A stretch of DNA of 35,154 nucleotides, taken from assembly GCA_026014725.1 (NCBI GenBank), contig JAOZHV010000033.1:1-35154 (forward strand), read 5' to 3'. The notes beneath the pieces are model-generated. The model saw only the letters and a program-made list of their open reading frames with translations, had not been told where the DNA came from and ran no database searches. Position numbers and translations under genes: made by a program. The first letter of the stretch is position 1; the number at the start of each line of letters is the position of its first letter. Source of the stretch: Candidatus Bathyarchaeota archaeon (GTDB taxonomy: Archaea > Thermoproteota > Bathyarchaeia > Bathyarchaeales > Bathycorpusculaceae). This document shows, piece by piece, positions 1-6,993 of the stretch.

Positions 1-569
1 CGGTGCTGCGGCTGGAAAATGTGCGTGATTATGTCTTGTATGCTTATCATGCCTACAAGTTTTCCATCATCTATCACCGGCACGTGCGAGATGCCTTGCT
101 CCCTGAATAAGCTCAGCGCGGCGCCCACGGTGCGGTTTGCTTCAATGGTATACGGCGCCTTAGTCATTATTTCTTTTATTTTCGTGTTGCCCAATCCGTG
201 GGTTACGGCTCCGTGAATAATGTCTTCATCCGTGATGAATCCTGCGAGTTTGTTTTTTTGAAAAACTGGAAGTTGCCTGACGCCGCTTTGAATCATCAAT
301 CTAGCTGCCTTGCTCAGCGACGTAGCAGGGTCAACCTTGGGCGCAGGGCGCATCAGAGATTTTACTTTTACCGCTGCGGGGTCAAGTCCCGACCTTACTA
401 TAGACCTTCTCGCGATGACGCCTACGTATTTGCCTTTGTCGCTGACCACCGCCAACACGGGCGGCATCTCCTTCTTGAACAGCTCTAAACACTTGGATAG
501 TGCATCATTCTCGTAGACGGTGGAAAATTTTTTCGAAAATACATCTCCAACGGAAACCGAATTCGCCAT
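1..569 (-). CDS. CBS-domain protein, C-terminus cut by window edge
   Basis: Translating the minus strand from the ATG at 569-567 gives an open frame of at least 189 residues that runs off the window at base 1. It contains three to four CBS-like repeats with typical motifs: PPVLAVVSDKGKYVGVIARR, VRQLPVFQKNKLAGFITDED and ISHVPVIDDGKLVGMISIQD, each followed by an I-I or R-S-I-V helix start. CBS pairs (Bateman modules) bind adenine nucleotides such as AMP, ATP or SAM and usually act as energy-sensing regulators in the cytoplasm. A GAGG ribosome binding site lies 7 bases before the ATG and a TATA-like box lies at 603-610. The gene is divergent from the rest of the window. Whether more domains follow the CBS repeats cannot be seen. 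The family call is firm; the ligand and target are unknown. Confidence 0.9.
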   Translation of the reverse strand, partial: MANSVSVGDVFSKKFSTVYENDALSKCLELFKKEMPPVLAVVSDKGKYVGVIARRSIVRSGLDPAAVKVKSLMRPAPKVDPATSLSKAARLMIQSGVRQLPVFQKNKLAGFITDEDIIHGAVTHGLGNTKIKEIMTKAPYTIEANRTVGAALSLFREQGISHVPVIDDGKLVGMISIQDIITHIFQPQH

Positions 570-602
570 AATCAATCCTCTAACTGGTTATGCGCTAAGT
601 AG

Positions 603-610
603 AATTTAAA
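603..610 (-). promoter_or_regulatory. TATA-like box of the CBS gene
   Basis: Read on the minus strand this is TTTAAATT, centred about 38 bases before the ATG at 569. A start of transcription about 25 bases downstream would leave a leader of roughly 12 bases that still holds the GAGG ribosome binding site. The rest of the 303-base gap (570-872) holds two small hairpins (CGTG-AAAA-CACG near 641 and AGGAAG-AA-CTTCCT near 653) and the promoter of the next gene. I see no RNA gene in it. Confidence 0.5.
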
Positions 611-772
611 CATTGCAAAAGTGCGCTTGCAAGCTGCTGACGTGAAAACACGAGGAAGAACTTCCTTGTTATCTATTGGAATCTTCTGGATTTCTAGACG
701 ACTCACATGGGTGATATGGAAAAATATATCTATCTTCTAGATAAATAATACAGATGTTTCATACTGTGCGGT

Positions 773-780
773 TTAAATAG
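773..780 (+). promoter_or_regulatory. TATA-like box before the 873 gene
   Basis: TTTAAATA is a good archaeal TATA match. The expected transcription start near 803 gives a leader of about 70 bases before the TTG at 873. A partly palindromic stretch, ATCTATCTTCTAGAT, lies about 30 bases upstream and could be an operator, but this is only a guess. Confidence 0.5.
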
Positions 781-872
781 CGCGTTTCGTAGAGCTTTAG
801 GGAGAGTGGAGGGCAGAATCAAAATTACTACTGGAAAGCTACTGTTCTCTTCCGCTCCTGTTAGGGAGGGAT

Positions 873-1265
873 TTGTTAACGTCAAGTCTATCTGGAAAAG
901 AGCTGGTTGAGGAATTAAAGTTCTACTGGAAGAGGTTGTGGCAAGAGCGCGTTGACGACAAGGTGCGAGCTGAAGGCATAGCCGCCGCAGAATACGAAAA
1001 GCTCTTTGTTGAACAAGGCACAATAATCCATGCAACTCGCGACTATAAGGCGCTCAGCTTTAGAGAAATTCTGGAGCAGCATCAAGTAGCTAACGCCGAC
1101 AGGTTCATTCCTCCGCCACCTCAAGTAGGCGGCTGGAACAAATTCGTCAAAACACACATCACCAACCAGCGCCCAAGAAAGAGCGTGCGCGTTTTGCTCT
1201 ATTGCGAGGAGAAGAGGGAGAAGCAGCAGCCTAAGAAAGGCGGCAGAGGTTGGCTCCACAAATAG
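873..1265 (+). CDS. Hypothetical basic-tailed protein
   Basis: An open frame of 130 residues starting with TTG at 873; a strong GGGAGGG ribosome binding site ends at 870, so the spacing is unusually short. I do not recognise the family. The N-terminal half is charged and helical (KELVEELKFYWKRLWQERVDDKVR), the middle has a proline run (FIPPPPQVGGWNKF), and the last 30 residues are strongly basic (KREKQQPKKGGRGW), which would suit nucleic acid or ribosome contact. The opposite strand is also open here but encodes a leucine-rich, composition-driven product with no ribosome binding site, so the plus-strand frame is preferred. A long T-rich tract directly follows the stop, so this is probably a single-gene transcript. 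Function unknown. Confidence 0.65.
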   Translation: MLTSSLSGKELVEELKFYWKRLWQERVDDKVRAEGIAAAEYEKLFVEQGTIIHATRDYKALSFREILEQHQVANADRFIPPPPQVGGWNKFVKTHITNQRPRKSVRVLLYCEEKREKQQPKKGGRGWLHK

Positions 1266-1270
1266 ATAGC

Positions 1271-1296
1271 GTTTTTTTCTTTTTTGTGTTTTTTGG
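1271..1296 (+). terminator. T-rich archaeal terminator
   Basis: Three consecutive T runs of 7, 6 and 6 bases separated by C, GTG and G follow immediately after the stop of the 873-1265 gene. Runs of T on the coding strand end transcription in archaea without needing a hairpin. The next gene begins just after it, so leaky termination or readthrough is possible. Confidence 0.6.
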
Positions 1297-1304
1297 GGTT
1301 CGAG

Positions 1305-1619
1305 TTGGGAAATTATCGGCGTAGGTTGGATATTATTGCTGACATTTTGGTTGTTGTTAGCGCAAGCGCTAAGAAGACTCAGATTATGTATAAGGCTAAT
1401 TTGAGTTACGCTGTTTTGCAGAAGTATCTCGTTGAGATGAGGGGGGCGTCATTAATTGATTTTGAATGTGCTCGAGGATGTTTTATTCTTACTGAGAAGG
1501 GGCATGCGTTTTTGGATGCGTATCGAGAGTATTCTAGAAGGACTAGGAATTTGGAGAAAAGATTGAGCATGGTACAGTCAAAGAAGAGTATGTTGGAGAA
1601 GCTATCTTCAACTAGTTGA
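1305..1619 (+). CDS. Winged-helix transcription regulator (ArnR1-like, HTH_45)
   Basis: The product (about 104 residues from the TTG at 1305; a TTG at 1284 in the same frame would add 7 unlikely residues) matches the small archaeal winged helix family: RRRLDIIADILVVV, then AKKTQIMYKANLSYAVLQKY (the recognition helix region), then a wing with FILTEKGHAFLDAYREY and a C-terminal helix likely to form a dimer coiled coil. These proteins bind DNA as local regulators. A GGGG ribosome binding site lies 7 bases before 1305. It precedes a helical membrane protein and a DUF1616 protein, and the 2834 promoter has a palindrome upstream of its TATA box, so control of the nearby surface genes is plausible but unproven. 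The coding strand becomes G/T-rich from here. Confidence 0.85.
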   Translation: MGNYRRRLDIIADILVVVSASAKKTQIMYKANLSYAVLQKYLVEMRGASLIDFECARGCFILTEKGHAFLDAYREYSRRTRNLEKRLSMVQSKKSMLEKLSSTS

Positions 1620-1652
1620 TTTTGGGTAATTTATGTTGTTGTAGGGAATTGC

Positions 1653-2168
1653 ATGACAGGAAAGACTTGTAGTTTCACGAGTGTTGGTGTTTGGTTGTCT
1701 TCGTTTATGTTGCTCAGTTTCTTGTTTGTGCATTGTTGTCTTGCCGTTGGTGGTGCCGAAGTGGGAGTTGCCATTGAGCAGGCTGGGCGTGATTTGGGTT
1801 CTGCGTTTGCTGCGGTGACTGAGGCAGAGGCGGCAGGGGCGGATGTCGCTGGTTTGATGGTTAAGCTTGGTGGAGCGGGTGATTTTCTTTCGAAGGCTTA
1901 TGTCGCTTTAAGGATGGGTGATTATGAGAATGCAAATGTTTTGGTTATCAAGTGTAGTCGTGCATTAGACGGGGTAGTTGGAGAAGCTGCGCGTTTAAAG
2001 GTTGATGCGGAAGCTTCTCGTGGCAGTAGTTTGTTTTTTGCTGTGTGTGTATCGTGTGCTGGTTTGGTTTTGCTTTTTGTTTTTGGGTTGTTGGGTTGGC
2101 GTTTTCTGGTTAAGCGTTACGTTGGGGCTGTTTTGGGGTTGAAGCCTATGTTGGAGGGTGCTGAGTGA
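1653..2168 (+). CDS. Membrane-anchored helical protein with signal peptide
   Basis: 171 residues from an ATG with AGGG 8-10 bases upstream. Residues about 10-32 form a signal peptide or signal anchor (VWLSSFMLLSFLFVHCCLA). Residues about 35-120 are alanine- and leucine-rich helices with a repeat-like pattern (QAGRDLGSAFAAVTEAEAAG, then LSKAYVALRMGDYENANVL), and residues about 125-150 form a transmembrane helix ending in a basic WRFLVKRY. The likely layout is an external helical domain held in the membrane at the C-terminus. The stop overlaps the GTG start of the next gene by four bases (GTGA), so the two are probably translationally coupled. I do not know a function; partnership with the DUF1616 protein is inferred from the overlap. 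Confidence 0.75.
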   Translation: MTGKTCSFTSVGVWLSSFMLLSFLFVHCCLAVGGAEVGVAIEQAGRDLGSAFAAVTEAEAAGADVAGLMVKLGGAGDFLSKAYVALRMGDYENANVLVIKCSRALDGVVGEAARLKVDAEASRGSSLFFAVCVSCAGLVLLFVFGLLGWRFLVKRYVGAVLGLKPMLEGAE

Positions 2169-2770
2169 ATTTTGGTGATGTGAAGCTGGTTTATGTGGCT
2201 TCATGTTTTGTTTTAGGTTTACTTATTTTGTCGCCTGCGTTGGTTGAGATTGTTTCTTTTCCTGTTGGGGAACGGTTTTCAGAGTTGTGGCTTTTGGGGC
2301 GCGGTGGTTTGGCTGAGGATTATCCGTTTGTTGTTTCAGAGGGTGTTGCTTATAAGATTTTTTTGGGGGTTAGCAATCATTTGGGTGGGTCAAGTTATTA
2401 TAGGGTTCTAGTGAAGTTTCGGAGTGAGTTTGAGCCTTTGCCGAATAGCACTGTTGGGTCGCCGAGTCCTTTGGAACCTGTTTTTCAGTATGACTTGTTT
2501 TTGGGGGACAACGAGACTTGGGAAAGGGAGTTGAATTTTTCGTTTAGTGATGTTTTGTTTGATGGATTTACTTGTCGCGTTTCTGACATTTTGATTGAAA
2601 ACTACGCGGTGGGTGTGGATAAAGTTGTTGTGTGGAATGAGACTGGCAAGGGCTTTTATTATCAGTTGTTTTTTGAGCTTTGGGTTTACAATTCGACGTT
2701 TTCTGGTTTTCAGTTTCATAATCGATGGGTTGGTCTCTGGCTTAATATGAGTAAGCCCTTGCAGGGGTAA
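2165..2770 (+). CDS. DUF1616 domain membrane protein
   Basis: 201 residues from a GTG that overlaps the previous stop. Residues about 8-30 form a membrane helix (YVASCFVLGLLILSPALVEI). The region right after it (PVGERFSELWLLGRGGLAED, then a Y-P stretch and IFLGVSNHLGGSSYYRVLV) is the typical DUF1616 pattern, an immunoglobulin-like extracellular fold found in archaeal surface-glycan and S-layer regions. The rest is a beta-rich domain with several N-x-S/T sequons (NSTV, NETW, NFSF, NETG, NSTF, NMSK), so the protein itself is likely N-glycosylated. It probably sits on the outer face of the cell membrane. The coding strand is very poor in C, like the gene before it. Confidence 0.8.
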   Translation: MNFGDVKLVYVASCFVLGLLILSPALVEIVSFPVGERFSELWLLGRGGLAEDYPFVVSEGVAYKIFLGVSNHLGGSSYYRVLVKFRSEFEPLPNSTVGSPSPLEPVFQYDLFLGDNETWERELNFSFSDVLFDGFTCRVSDILIENYAVGVDKVVVWNETGKGFYYQLFFELWVYNSTFSGFQFHNRWVGLWLNMSKPLQG

Positions 2771-2776
2771 TTGGAT

Positions 2777-2793
2777 ATAGAATTATATTCTAT
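2777..2793. repeat. Perfect inverted repeat upstream of TATA box
   Basis: ATAGAAT-TAT-ATTCTAT: two 7-base arms with a 3-base centre, located 6 bases before the TATA-like box of the glycan operon. The position suits a transcription-factor operator. It could equally be a weak hairpin at the end of the DUF1616 transcript. Confidence 0.4.
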
Positions 2794-2799
2794 CATGAC

Positions 2800-2808
2800 T
2801 TAAATATT
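2800..2808 (+). promoter_or_regulatory. TATA-like box for the glycan operon
   Basis: TTAAATATT lies 26-34 bases before the TTG at 2834, so the transcript would begin at or a few bases before the start codon (leaderless or nearly so). It is the best promoter candidate for the run of glycosylation genes that begins at 2834. Confidence 0.5.
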
Positions 2809-2833
2809 CAGTTTGCACAGGAATTATTGAAAG

Positions 2834-3550
2834 TTGACTGGGGTTATTGGTGGGGCGAAGGTGTTGTACTCGTTTCCTTCGACTTTAGTGTTGATGGCTG
2901 CACTCAACGAGGAAGAGGGCATAGGTCCCACCATAGTGGAGCTTAAGCAGTTCTTAGGTGTGTGTCGTATTCTTGTTGTTGATGGTAATAGCCATGACAA
3001 GACCGTGCATGTTTCAAAGAGTCTAGGCGCTGACGTGATTCATCAGGTTGGTAGAGGTAAAGGCGACGCAATAAGCCAAGCGATTAGACACATTAACGAG
3101 GATGTTAAATACATTGTACTAATCGATGCTGATTTTACATATCCAGCTGTGTTCATCCCCTCTATGATAAAAATATTGGAGGAAAATCCAGAGGTTGGCA
3201 TGGTTTGTGGCAACCGGTTTAATTCGCGTTTTCATTTGGAGACTATGGCTGACAGTTTTTATTTTGGCAATAGGGCGATAGCTTTCATACATAATTTGCT
3301 GAATGGGTTAGAGTTGCAGGATCCATTGACCGGCTTGAGAGTTGTGCGTTGGGAAATCTTAAAGAAGTGGAACCCAAAATCTACTGGGTTCGACATAGAA
3401 GTTGAGTTGAACCATTATGTTGAGAGACAAGGCTTCATGATAGTTGAAATACCGATTTCTTATAGGTTAAGAGTGGGCGAGAAGAAGCTGAAACTTAGGC
3501 ATGGTTTTTCGATTTTTTGGAGAATTTTTCTGGAAGGCATTTCCAGTTAA
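2834..3550 (+). CDS. GT2 glycosyltransferase, dolichyl-phosphate sugar synthase-like
   Basis: 238 residues; TTG start just downstream of a TATA-like box. It has the GT-A fold signature: nucleotide-binding MAALNEEEGIGPTI, then ILVVDGNSHDKTVHVSK, and the metal-binding DXD motif in VLIDADFTYP. The segment GRGKGDAISQAI and the later DPLTGLRVVR/STGFDIEVEL stretches match the dolichol-phosphate mannose/glucose synthase subgroup (DPMS/AglD-like). Such enzymes move a sugar from GDP- or UDP-sugar to a polyprenyl phosphate at the inner face of the membrane, supplying donors for glycans built outside. There is no C-terminal transmembrane domain, so it is a soluble or peripheral form. The exact sugar cannot be told. 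It opens the glycan cluster. Confidence 0.88.
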   Translation: MTGVIGGAKVLYSFPSTLVLMAALNEEEGIGPTIVELKQFLGVCRILVVDGNSHDKTVHVSKSLGADVIHQVGRGKGDAISQAIRHINEDVKYIVLIDADFTYPAVFIPSMIKILEENPEVGMVCGNRFNSRFHLETMADSFYFGNRAIAFIHNLLNGLELQDPLTGLRVVRWEILKKWNPKSTGFDIEVELNHYVERQGFMIVEIPISYRLRVGEKKLKLRHGFSIFWRIFLEGISS

Positions 3551-3610
3551 AGTTATCAATAGATATCGTTTCAATATTGTTTGCGAATAAAATGAGGAGG
3601 GAAAACGGGT

Positions 3611-4231
3611 TTGCGAGTAGTTTTAGCCGTTGGTGCGCATCCTGACGATATTGAGCTGGGCTGTTCTGGAACGCTTGCACGGCACAAAACGAAAGGAGAC
3701 AAAGTGTATCTTCTTGTTTTAACTAAAGGTGAAGCTTCTGGAAACATCAAACTTAGAGAGGCTGAATGCTGCAAGTCAGCAAAAATGTTGAATGCAGATA
3801 AGCTATTCTTTGGCAAACTAGAAGATACCAAAGTGCACGATGGAAGAGAAACGATAGATGTAATTGAAAAAGTTATACATAAAACCAAGCCTGACATTAT
3901 ATATGCGCCCTCTTGCAAGGACACACATCAGGACCATAGAAACGCCGGGCACGCGACTTTATCTGCTGGAAGAAGGTGTAAACTGGTTCTGCAGTATGAA
4001 GGGGCAAGCACTCAAAGAGATTTTATCCCGCAAGTATTCGTGGATATAAGGAGCACTTTTGACTTGAAGAAAAAAATACTTCGTGTTTTTGGTTCTCAAC
4101 TGAATGGTAAACGCGGAGGTTACGCATTAGCTGCAAAAGCTATTGAAGGGCTAGCTCAATTTCGAGGTTATCAAGCTGGATTGGGAGTCGCAGAAGCTTT
4201 CGAAGTTGGCAAGTTCCTTTTCGAAGTTTGA
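3611..4231 (+). CDS. PIG-L/LmbE-type deacetylase (BshB-like)
   Basis: 206 residues from a TTG preceded by AGGAGGG. The family hallmark AHPDD is at residues 9-13 and the second zinc motif HQDH at 106-109; together His10, Asp13 and His109 would hold Zn2+, with Asp12 as general base. Family members remove the N-acetyl group from GlcNAc-like sugars: GlcNAc-PI, GlcNAc-malate (BshB in bacillithiol synthesis) or GlcNAc-inositol (MshB). Length and motifs are complete. Its stop overlaps a possible TTG start of the BshC-like gene (TTGA), so the two are a coupled pair, the same pair that finishes bacillithiol in Firmicutes. I infer that the product is a free amino sugar passed to the next enzyme. Substrate not visible from sequence. 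Confidence 0.92.
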   Translation: MRVVLAVGAHPDDIELGCSGTLARHKTKGDKVYLLVLTKGEASGNIKLREAECCKSAKMLNADKLFFGKLEDTKVHDGRETIDVIEKVIHKTKPDIIYAPSCKDTHQDHRNAGHATLSAGRRCKLVLQYEGASTQRDFIPQVFVDIRSTFDLKKKILRVFGSQLNGKRGGYALAAKAIEGLAQFRGYQAGLGVAEAFEVGKFLFEV

Positions 4232-4242
4232 GAAGAAGCAGT

Positions 4243-5958
4243 ATGACAAATTCACCTATTATTACTGATACTTTCAGCAACCTCATGAGTTCTTGCATTT
4301 CCTTTTATGAAAAAAACAAAACAGAAGCCAACATTGAGCGCATCCGCGAAAAACGCGCCAAACTCTCTGTCTTTGCTGAAGCCTTTCACAAAGACGCTGG
4401 AACATTAACAGCTTCAGTTCAAAAAAAACTAGCAGACCTTAAAAATGGTAATTCTATAGTTTTGATGACAGCACATCAACCAAACTTTTTTGCTTACAGT
4501 GGTGTCCTTCGAAAGGCAACATTAAATTTTGTTTTGGCAAAAAAACTGGAAGAGCTTCTAGAAATTCCAGTTGTTAATTTTTTTGGAATTGCTGATCAAG
4601 ATTTTACAGATGATCGCTGGGTTAGGTCATGTCATCTTCCTGCAGTGCAGAGAAACATTGGTGTCTTGTCAATAGAGGTCAAGCTTCCTGAAAAGTTGTT
4701 GCTGAATAAAGTGGCTAAGCCTTCTCGTGATTTGCTAGAGAAGTGGCGAACTGCGGTTGAGGTGTGGCTTTATGAGACTGTTAGTTCTGTGCGTAGATTG
4801 TGTGTCAAAGAAGGATTTTCAACGTCATCCATCGTTACTTCTTTATCTGACTTACATAAAAACTTCAATTTCGTTTGGAACGTTGTAGAGGCCTGTCATG
4901 AGCGTTCGAATAGGTACTCTGATTTTAATGCGTTTCTGATGTCAAAGATTGTGAATGATGTGTGGGGATATGACACAGTTTTTTCCCGCTTTTCGGACTG
5001 CCAACAGATCTTCGCTGATGAGTTTAGTTTCTTGCTGTCTCGTTTCATGGATTATTCACGATTGCTGAATGAAGCACAGCAAATTCAGCAATGTGGAAGT
5101 GAGAGTAGTGGCATGTCGGATCAAGAGCCTTTGATGCTCCCTTTCTGGTATCACTGTGATTGTGGAAGTAAGGCTAAACTTTTTTATAGAGAAAAAAACG
5201 GTTCTTTGTTTGGAGAGGGAAACTGTGTCGGTTGTGGAAAATACTATGAGTTGACGCTTGGAGCTGAAAGCGATCTAAATGCTTCTGGCGTTGCCTCGCG
5301 GATATCGGCACGAGCTATTCCAATGCTTTTGGTCTTTTTTAATGGCTTGATGCCATCCTGCTATGTTGGAGGAGTTGGAGGCATCAGATATCTGATTAAA
5401 GCTAGGCATGTGTCAGGAGGATTAGAGATTCCTTTCCCGCCTGTTGCTGTTTGGCGACCTCGCGATAAATATCTGGGGGTTGGACAGTTGGAGGCCAAAT
5501 TGGAGTTGATGCGTATCTGCAAGTCTTTGGGTGCTCAAAATCTCTCTGAAGCCAAGAAAATACTGGGGCTGCGCATAACAGCAATACGTAAACGTATTAG
5601 GAAGTTCGGGAGAGTAAAGGAGAAATTAGCAGAAGAGTTGAGGGAAAACCCGCATAATGAAGAATTGAAAGAGAGGCTAAAGGAAGCTTTAATGAATCAA
5701 ACTAATTTTTTGAGAAATTCAAAGCTTTCGGTTTTTAGCCGTGAACTGAAACTTCTTGAAAATGTTTCAACTATTCTGGATTTGATACCGAGCATATTGG
5801 ATTATTCTGTTAACATAGGATTAAAGGAGACTAGTGATTATTGGATATGGCATTTGGATAAACATGGAAGCTTGTCTACTGATGTTTATCTTGATTCAGT
5901 TTTGAGTCAGCATATGAAGTTGGACAAAACTTTGCCAAGAGGAGTGCTCTCTGAATAG
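4243..5958 (+). CDS. BshC-like ligase with an internal Cys quartet
   Basis: About 571 residues from the ATG at 4243 (a TTG at 4228 overlapping the previous stop would add five). The N-terminal core has the BshC signature: MTAHQPNFFAYSGVLRKA near residue 75, where BshC has TGQQ-like residues, and GIADQDFTDDRW near 115, like the ATEDHDF motif, on a HUP/Rossmann fold related to class I tRNA synthetases. The C-terminal part has a long coiled coil (IRKFGRVKEKLAEELRENPH), also typical. BshC joins cysteine to glucosaminyl-malate. Near residues 305-331 sits a HCDCG...CVGCG quartet, a likely zinc ribbon that I do not recall from bacterial BshC. Base composition changes near 4680 from A/C-rich to G/T-rich codons. 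Bacillithiol itself is not expected in archaea; I infer that an amino acid is joined to an amino sugar. Confidence 0.85.
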   Translation: MTNSPIITDTFSNLMSSCISFYEKNKTEANIERIREKRAKLSVFAEAFHKDAGTLTASVQKKLADLKNGNSIVLMTAHQPNFFAYSGVLRKATLNFVLAKKLEELLEIPVVNFFGIADQDFTDDRWVRSCHLPAVQRNIGVLSIEVKLPEKLLLNKVAKPSRDLLEKWRTAVEVWLYETVSSVRRLCVKEGFSTSSIVTSLSDLHKNFNFVWNVVEACHERSNRYSDFNAFLMSKIVNDVWGYDTVFSRFSDCQQIFADEFSFLLSRFMDYSRLLNEAQQIQQCGSESSGMSDQEPLMLPFWYHCDCGSKAKLFYREKNGSLFGEGNCVGCGKYYELTLGAESDLNASGVASRISARAIPMLLVFFNGLMPSCYVGGVGGIRYLIKARHVSGGLEIPFPPVAVWRPRDKYLGVGQLEAKLELMRICKSLGAQNLSEAKKILGLRITAIRKRIRKFGRVKEKLAEELRENPHNEELKERLKEALMNQTNFLRNSKLSVFSRELKLLENVSTILDLIPSILDYSVNIGLKETSDYWIWHLDKHGSLSTDVYLDSVLSQHMKLDKTLPRGVLSE

Positions 5959-5978
5959 GGGCTAAGAGTGATCATTTG

Positions 5979-6914
5979 GTGCAGAATACGAAGGGCGCCA
6001 CCGTAATCATTTCGACATATAGTATCGAAAGATTCCAACATGTTACAGATTGCATCAAATCTTTGAAGAGGCAGAGCTTACCCCCAAAGGAAATTTTTTT
6101 GGTTTTGGATCCCGATGAAGCATTATTAGATTTTTACAAGTCTCGTATTGATAGTGATGTAAGAATTATCGTCAGCGGAGAGCGTGGTCTTTCTAACGCC
6201 CGCAATACGGGTATCAAGAGTGCTGGGCAAGATATTGTTGCATTCATCGATGATGATGCAATTGCTGGGCATTGCTGGTTGGAAAATCTCGTCAAAAATT
6301 ATACTGCCTCGACCGTTATGGGTGTAGGAGGATTAATAAGGCCCATTTGGGAGGGCAACACTCCTGTCTGGTTTCCTGAAGAACTCTTGTGGATAGTGGG
6401 TTGCTCTTATAAGGGGTTGCCCAACAGTAAAGAATATGTTAGAAACCCAATTGGCTGTAATATGTCTTTTCGAAGAGATATTGTGAGAAGAGTTGGGTAT
6501 TTCGATGTTGCTGTCGGTAGGTTCGGTAAACAACTTTTGGGAAGCGAAGAAACAGAGTTTTCAGTTAGAATCTTAGAGATTATACTTGGCTCAAAAATCT
6601 TATTTGATCCATCAGCTGTTGTATACCATAGAGTTCCGAAAGTGAGGCGCAAGTTTTCATATATACTAAAAAGATCATTTTATGAAGGGTTGTCAAAGGC
6701 TATTATTGCTGAACATAATCTTGGTTCTTCTGGAGTCTTGTCCACGGAGCGCCATTATTTAGACTACTTGTTTAAAGTGTCTATTCCATCTAGGCTGAAT
6801 CGAATTTATAAATTGAGAAACGCCTGTCACTTGATGCTATTATTTGTGTCAGTATGCATGGTAATAATCGGTTTTTCTTTAGGCATATTGATGAAGCTAT
6901 GTCGAAAAGCATGA
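5979..6914 (+). CDS. GT2 glycosyltransferase with C-terminal membrane helix (AglG-like)
   Basis: About 311 residues; start is GTG at 5979 or TTG at 5976. GT-A motifs are clear: VIISTYSIERFQHVTDCIKS near the N-terminus, GLSNARNTGIKSA, and the DXD motif in VAFIDDDAIAG. The middle has the NPIGCNMSFRRDI and GSEETEFSVRI stretches, where the ED/EE acid is the usual catalytic base region. A single membrane helix lies at about residues 285-305. This arrangement resembles archaeal AglG-type enzymes that extend a lipid-linked glycan at the cytoplasmic face. It follows the BshC-like gene after 20 bases, so they are likely on one transcript. Donor sugar unknown. Confidence 0.87.
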   Translation: MQNTKGATVIISTYSIERFQHVTDCIKSLKRQSLPPKEIFLVLDPDEALLDFYKSRIDSDVRIIVSGERGLSNARNTGIKSAGQDIVAFIDDDAIAGHCWLENLVKNYTASTVMGVGGLIRPIWEGNTPVWFPEELLWIVGCSYKGLPNSKEYVRNPIGCNMSFRRDIVRRVGYFDVAVGRFGKQLLGSEETEFSVRILEIILGSKILFDPSAVVYHRVPKVRRKFSYILKRSFYEGLSKAIIAEHNLGSSGVLSTERHYLDYLFKVSIPSRLNRIYKLRNACHLMLLFVSVCMVIIGFSLGILMKLCRKA

Positions 6915-6980
6915 GGCAAAGACTGCCTGTAAAATGTGTTAGAAGTTGTTAGATTATTTTGTTCATTTCTTATATTAAAA

Positions 6981-6990
6981 AGGAAGTGAT
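6981..6990 (+). promoter_or_regulatory. Near-consensus ribosome binding site before an ACG codon
   Basis: AGGAAGTGAT differs by one base from the archaeal consensus AGGAGGTGAT. From GGAAG to the ACG at 6994 is 7 bases, the best possible spacing, while the first canonical codon in frame, GTG at 7009, is 22 bases away. This site decides the start call of the next gene. Confidence 0.65.
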
Positions 6991-6993
6991 AAA

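Noticed and set aside
915-1259. Minus-strand frame opposite the 873-1265 gene with leucine-rich product
   Set aside because: No ribosome binding site and a composition that mirrors the charged plus-strand protein; the plus strand has GGGAGGG and a downstream T-rich terminator.
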